From Amoebophrya sp. A120 (lineage: Eukaryota; Sar; Dinophyceae; Syndiniales; Amoebophryaceae), in the NCBI GenBank assembly GCA_905178155.1, contig CAJINV010000007.1, positions 1,903,151-1,967,150 of the forward strand: a stretch of DNA of 64,000 nucleotides, written 5' to 3'. Positions 61,228 through 64,000 of the stretch are shown one piece after another; within the stretch, counting starts at the first letter, position 1; each line of letters begins with the position of its first letter. The translations under genes and the position numbers were made by a program. Below the pieces are notes generated by a model. The model saw only the letters and a program-made list of their open reading frames with translations. It was not told the origin of the DNA and ran no database searches.

Positions 61228-63249
61228 TCAAACAAGTTCTTTCGCAAAGGTCGCTGTTAGTGGGTCGCCAGTGTTTCTCAACTTACCACATCGGGTCGAC
61301 AGCTGGCACCAGCCGGAACTGTAAATGGTGTAAAACCTGCACCGATTACGCTTCAAACACTTGGCGCGGCAGTTGCCCCCATAGAGATCCGAGTCGGAGT
61401 GGGTTCCGGGTTTCGCAGCAAAGTGGGAGTTCTTGGTAGACTCATCAAAGAGCATCGCGCGCCACGGATCGTTTCTCCCATAATTGTCTAGAGGGCCTTC
61501 CAATATATCCGCGCCGTCCTCGCAGAAAGCGCCACCCTTCATGAACCTGAATCGAGGTTCAGGTGGCTCCGACGGTCTGCTGGCGCTTCTTGTTGAAGAA
61601 GAGGGGCCTGATGTTCTTGACCTTGAGTTAGCATCTTCTTTTCCAGTGCCTTGTGTCGAGGTCTGGCCTCTTTCATGTTCGCTGGCCGAGTTGTTCTGAC
61701 ACGACGAGGAGGTAGTGCCGTCAGGACCACCAGCGTTAGCATCTCTACTTCCATTGTCCTCGTCACCTTTCGAGCACTTCGGAAGGCCGCTCTCACCAGT
61801 CGATGCCGAAGATGATGATGCACCACCGTGGAGGTGGTCCTCCTGTTCTTGTTGTGCAGCATCAAGTTTCTTCATCGTGTACTCCCTATCGACGTGAAAC
61901 GCGAAGGCAACACAGGCAGCGACATTGTTCTCCCTGTCTTTTATCTGCAGTGCCGCGCCCCACCGGCCGGCCTTCGCGATGTGTAACGGGCGACGGACGG
62001 AGAGGTGGAGGGGTTTGGCGTTCGGCACGACGCAGCTGCTTTCGTGTGGTGTTACCCTTGATGGGAGCTGCTCGACGTCGGGGCCGCTTGTTGTACTAGT
62101 TGTTTCAGGCCCACGAGCTTCGTCTTCCTCGGTGATATCATAATTCTCCGTCCTCTGAGTTTTTTCGGTTCGATTTCCCTCAATTGCATCGTGGTTCTCA
62201 TTCTGGATAAACCCCGCGTGGCACATCTCGTAGCCGCCGATGGCCTCGTCTCCTTTGTAGTGCACGGTCGTGTGGTCCTCTTGTCTGCCGAACGCAAAAG
62301 ACCACTTGGCAGCGCCGTCGATTTGTCCAAGCGCAATATCCACCGCCAAGTCGACTTTCACATACGGCCACTCCGGGTCATTTTGGTCAATGTTGTAGAG
62401 AACAGAGACGGTCGCCGCCTGGATGATCGTGTTCATGTTTTTTGGTGTAGTAGTTTGTTTTAACGCTCCACCAGCAGCCGTCGATGTTGTAGTTGAAGCG
62501 GATAGTAGTTGTTCTGATGTGCGGGGGCCTACTTCTTGTGAATCAGCATTGCTGTCGTCTCCTTCTGCCGCGCTTTCTCTACTTTTCCGAGTTTGCGTGA
62601 GCGCCCGGAAGATGTGGAACCGCATCGGATCCCGAAGCCAGGAGTCGCGAAGCTCCGCAAAGTCGCCCACAACCGCTCTATCCTGTTCCTGTTTGTTATG
62701 CTTCTGTTCATCAGCACGGTCAGCATTAGCTGCGAACGAGGTTAATGTTTTTCCGTCAGCTTCGCTACTGCTCCCTTCGCGACCTCGATGTGCACTCGCT
62801 ATATCCGGATGGGTCCTACTGGCCGCCCGTCGGTACGCTCGCTTAATCGCCGCCTCGGAAAAGTCAGTCGTGCAGTCAATAAAATCCTCGGTACTTTTGG
62901 TCGCGGCAGCTGCAACAGACGCAGTTTCGCGTCCACTTGCGCCCTCATCGGTTGCGTTTTTGTCCTCCAGTGGAGCCCCGGCATAATTGGCTGAACGTTC
63001 GACAGTAGAAGTAGTCTTGGCCTGGGCCGTCTTATCCTTGCGGCTATCAACACTGGGATTCGAAGTGGCTTCGACATTTTCGCCCGCAATACTCAGGGGC
63101 GAGTTGACAAAAGTCAGTATTATGGCAATGGCCAACGGCACACGTCGCAGTTGAATCATGAAGCTAAACAGGTAGGAATAAAGGCCGCGGCGTTGCCGGT
63201 ATAAGTCCCGGTAATGAAGATGTCGCTGCGCTTGTGGTGTTGACTCCAT
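61228..63249 (-). CDS. Secreted or membrane protein with J-like, ML-like and PAN-like regions
   Basis: Intronless, 673 residues from MESTPQAQRHLH. A hydrophobic segment (VPLAIAIILTFVNSPLSIAG, about residues 37-56) is a probable signal anchor. A degenerate DnaJ J domain follows (AAIKRAYRRAASRTHPDIAS; the HPD is kept), with a long insertion before FAELRDSWLRDP. Residues about 275-460 (VSVLYNIDQNDPEWPYVKVD to AACVAFAFHV) weakly resemble an ML/MD-2 lipid-recognition sandwich with a large insertion. The C-terminal ~100 residues have a PAN/apple-like Cys pattern (CRAKCLKRNRCRFYTIYSSG, WCQLSTRC). The J-domain call rests on HPD and flanking helices; the ML call is weak. Confidence 0.65.
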   Translation of the reverse strand: MESTPQAQRHLHYRDLYRQRRGLYSYLFSFMIQLRRVPLAIAIILTFVNSPLSIAGENVEATSNPSVDSRKDKTAQAKTTSTVERSANYAGAPLEDKNATDEGASGRETASVAAAATKSTEDFIDCTTDFSEAAIKRAYRRAASRTHPDIASAHRGREGSSSEADGKTLTSFAANADRADEQKHNKQEQDRAVVGDFAELRDSWLRDPMRFHIFRALTQTRKSRESAAEGDDSNADSQEVGPRTSEQLLSASTTTSTAAGGALKQTTTPKNMNTIIQAATVSVLYNIDQNDPEWPYVKVDLAVDIALGQIDGAAKWSFAFGRQEDHTTVHYKGDEAIGGYEMCHAGFIQNENHDAIEGNRTEKTQRTENYDITEEDEARGPETTSTTSGPDVEQLPSRVTPHESSCVVPNAKPLHLSVRRPLHIAKAGRWGAALQIKDRENNVAACVAFAFHVDREYTMKKLDAAQQEQEDHLHGGASSSSASTGESGLPKCSKGDEDNGSRDANAGGPDGTTSSSCQNNSASEHERGQTSTQGTGKEDANSRSRTSGPSSSTRSASRPSEPPEPRFRFMKGGAFCEDGADILEGPLDNYGRNDPWRAMLFDESTKNSHFAAKPGTHSDSDLYGGNCRAKCLKRNRCRFYTIYSSGWCQLSTRCGKLRNTGDPLTATFAKELV

Positions 63250-64000
63250 CGTTCGATGTAAAGAGTGTCGTGATTATTTTGCTTACAAGCTTTTTTCTAC
63301 ACTCTACACTGTAAAGAAAATGGGTAAAACAGAGCAGGGTCACTTGGGGCGGTAGTTGCCTTGCAAGTCATATTCAATCTAGTCGCGGCCCAACTATAAA
63401 ATATTCTGCGATCATCAGATGCTTTTTTTGTTGAGTATACATCAACATCTTCACGAAGGAACCGAGGCCTGTTTCTACTGTTTAGCGCCACGATGATCTG
63501 TGTACGTCGTCGAAACAACTCTGTACAACTCTTCGGTGGAGGGAACGAAATACTTAAATGCATGCAAAGTTAGACCACGTGCGGTCGAATGATAGTTTCT
63601 GACGGTGGAAGATCGTACAAGATTGCTCACGACCAAGATAGTGAATCGCAGATCTCGTGTCTTGGTCTTCGTTCCATTTTTTCCACTATTGGTAAAAGAA
63701 CCTGATGAACCTCCAATCGAAGAAGTGACTTAATCAAAGGCTTCAGCTTCATCGTCTCTTGCTTCATCTCCAGGCTACTAAAGAAAAAGATCTCGATCTC
63801 CTGAGATTCTTGCTACGTCCTCGGGCACAAATCACTATCATGCAGCCCCGCAGGGCCGCCCTGAGGGCATTCCAAACGCTCCTTGCTTGGTTCTTCGACG
63901 GACAGCTTTTATTTTGTCATTGGTGCTGTAATAATGTAGATGTAGATCATTCTGACGCTGGGTACTTAGCTACCGAGCTTTTCTTTTCGTAGATTCTTCT
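63250..64000. other. Window edge, no assigned gene
   Basis: 5' flank of the preceding minus-strand gene. A 77-codon frame at 63,759-63,992 on + lacks recognisable features. Confidence 0.5.

Noticed and set aside
1-64000. CRISPR arrays, prophage, bacterial operons, rRNA genes
   Set aside because: No regular spacer arrays, no Shine-Dalgarno-linked gene strings and no rRNA sequence; the repeats found are explained by introners, the retrotransposon and simple repeats.

Overview
The window is nuclear DNA from a protist eukaryote. It has intron-rich genes, long Q/N/S/G/A-rich low-complexity protein segments, and SET, Serinc, Mei2-type RRM, C-type-lectin-like and DUF707 domains. There are no bacterial operons. 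About twenty short introns have terminal inverted repeats (introner elements) and non-GT/AG ends. Introns of this kind are known from the syndinian dinoflagellate parasite Amoebophrya, so a syndinian or related alveolate is my best guess. This is inference from features; no search was run.

Layout. From 33 to 44,095 all recognisable genes lie on the + strand: a Q/N-rich region ending in a Mei2-like RRM gene (to 9,426), a Serinc gene (12,163-27,681), a two-exon Q/A-rich gene (28,530-30,117), a 2,204-residue unknown protein (31,018-38,421), a small coiled-coil protein (39,515-40,189) and a DUF707 gene (41,426-44,095). From 47,542 to 63,249 all genes lie on the - strand: a rhodanese-like protein, a CHORD-like zinc protein, a C-type-lectin-like membrane protein, a SET-domain protein and a J-like/PAN-like protein. 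The two same-strand arrays converge on an AT-rich, repeat-bearing switch region (44,096-47,541).

Mobile DNA dominates the biology here. (1) Twenty inverted-repeat introners of several families sit inside coding sequence. Removing each from TA^T...A^TA leaves TATA in the mRNA and restores the frame, which I checked exon by exon. (2) An 11.6-kb DIRS-order tyrosine-recombinase retrotransposon (13,201-24,834) with split direct repeats A1-B1A2-B2 interrupts the Serinc coding sequence. It encodes Gag-like zinc proteins, a tyrosine recombinase and RT-RNase H, and its pol ORF ends in a macro (ADP-ribose-binding) domain. (3) A GC-rich element with a 10-bp target duplication is nested in an intron of that retrotransposon.

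Gene models below are joins inferred by reading frame and protein-family continuity. No transcript data were available, and 5' ends are the weakest part.
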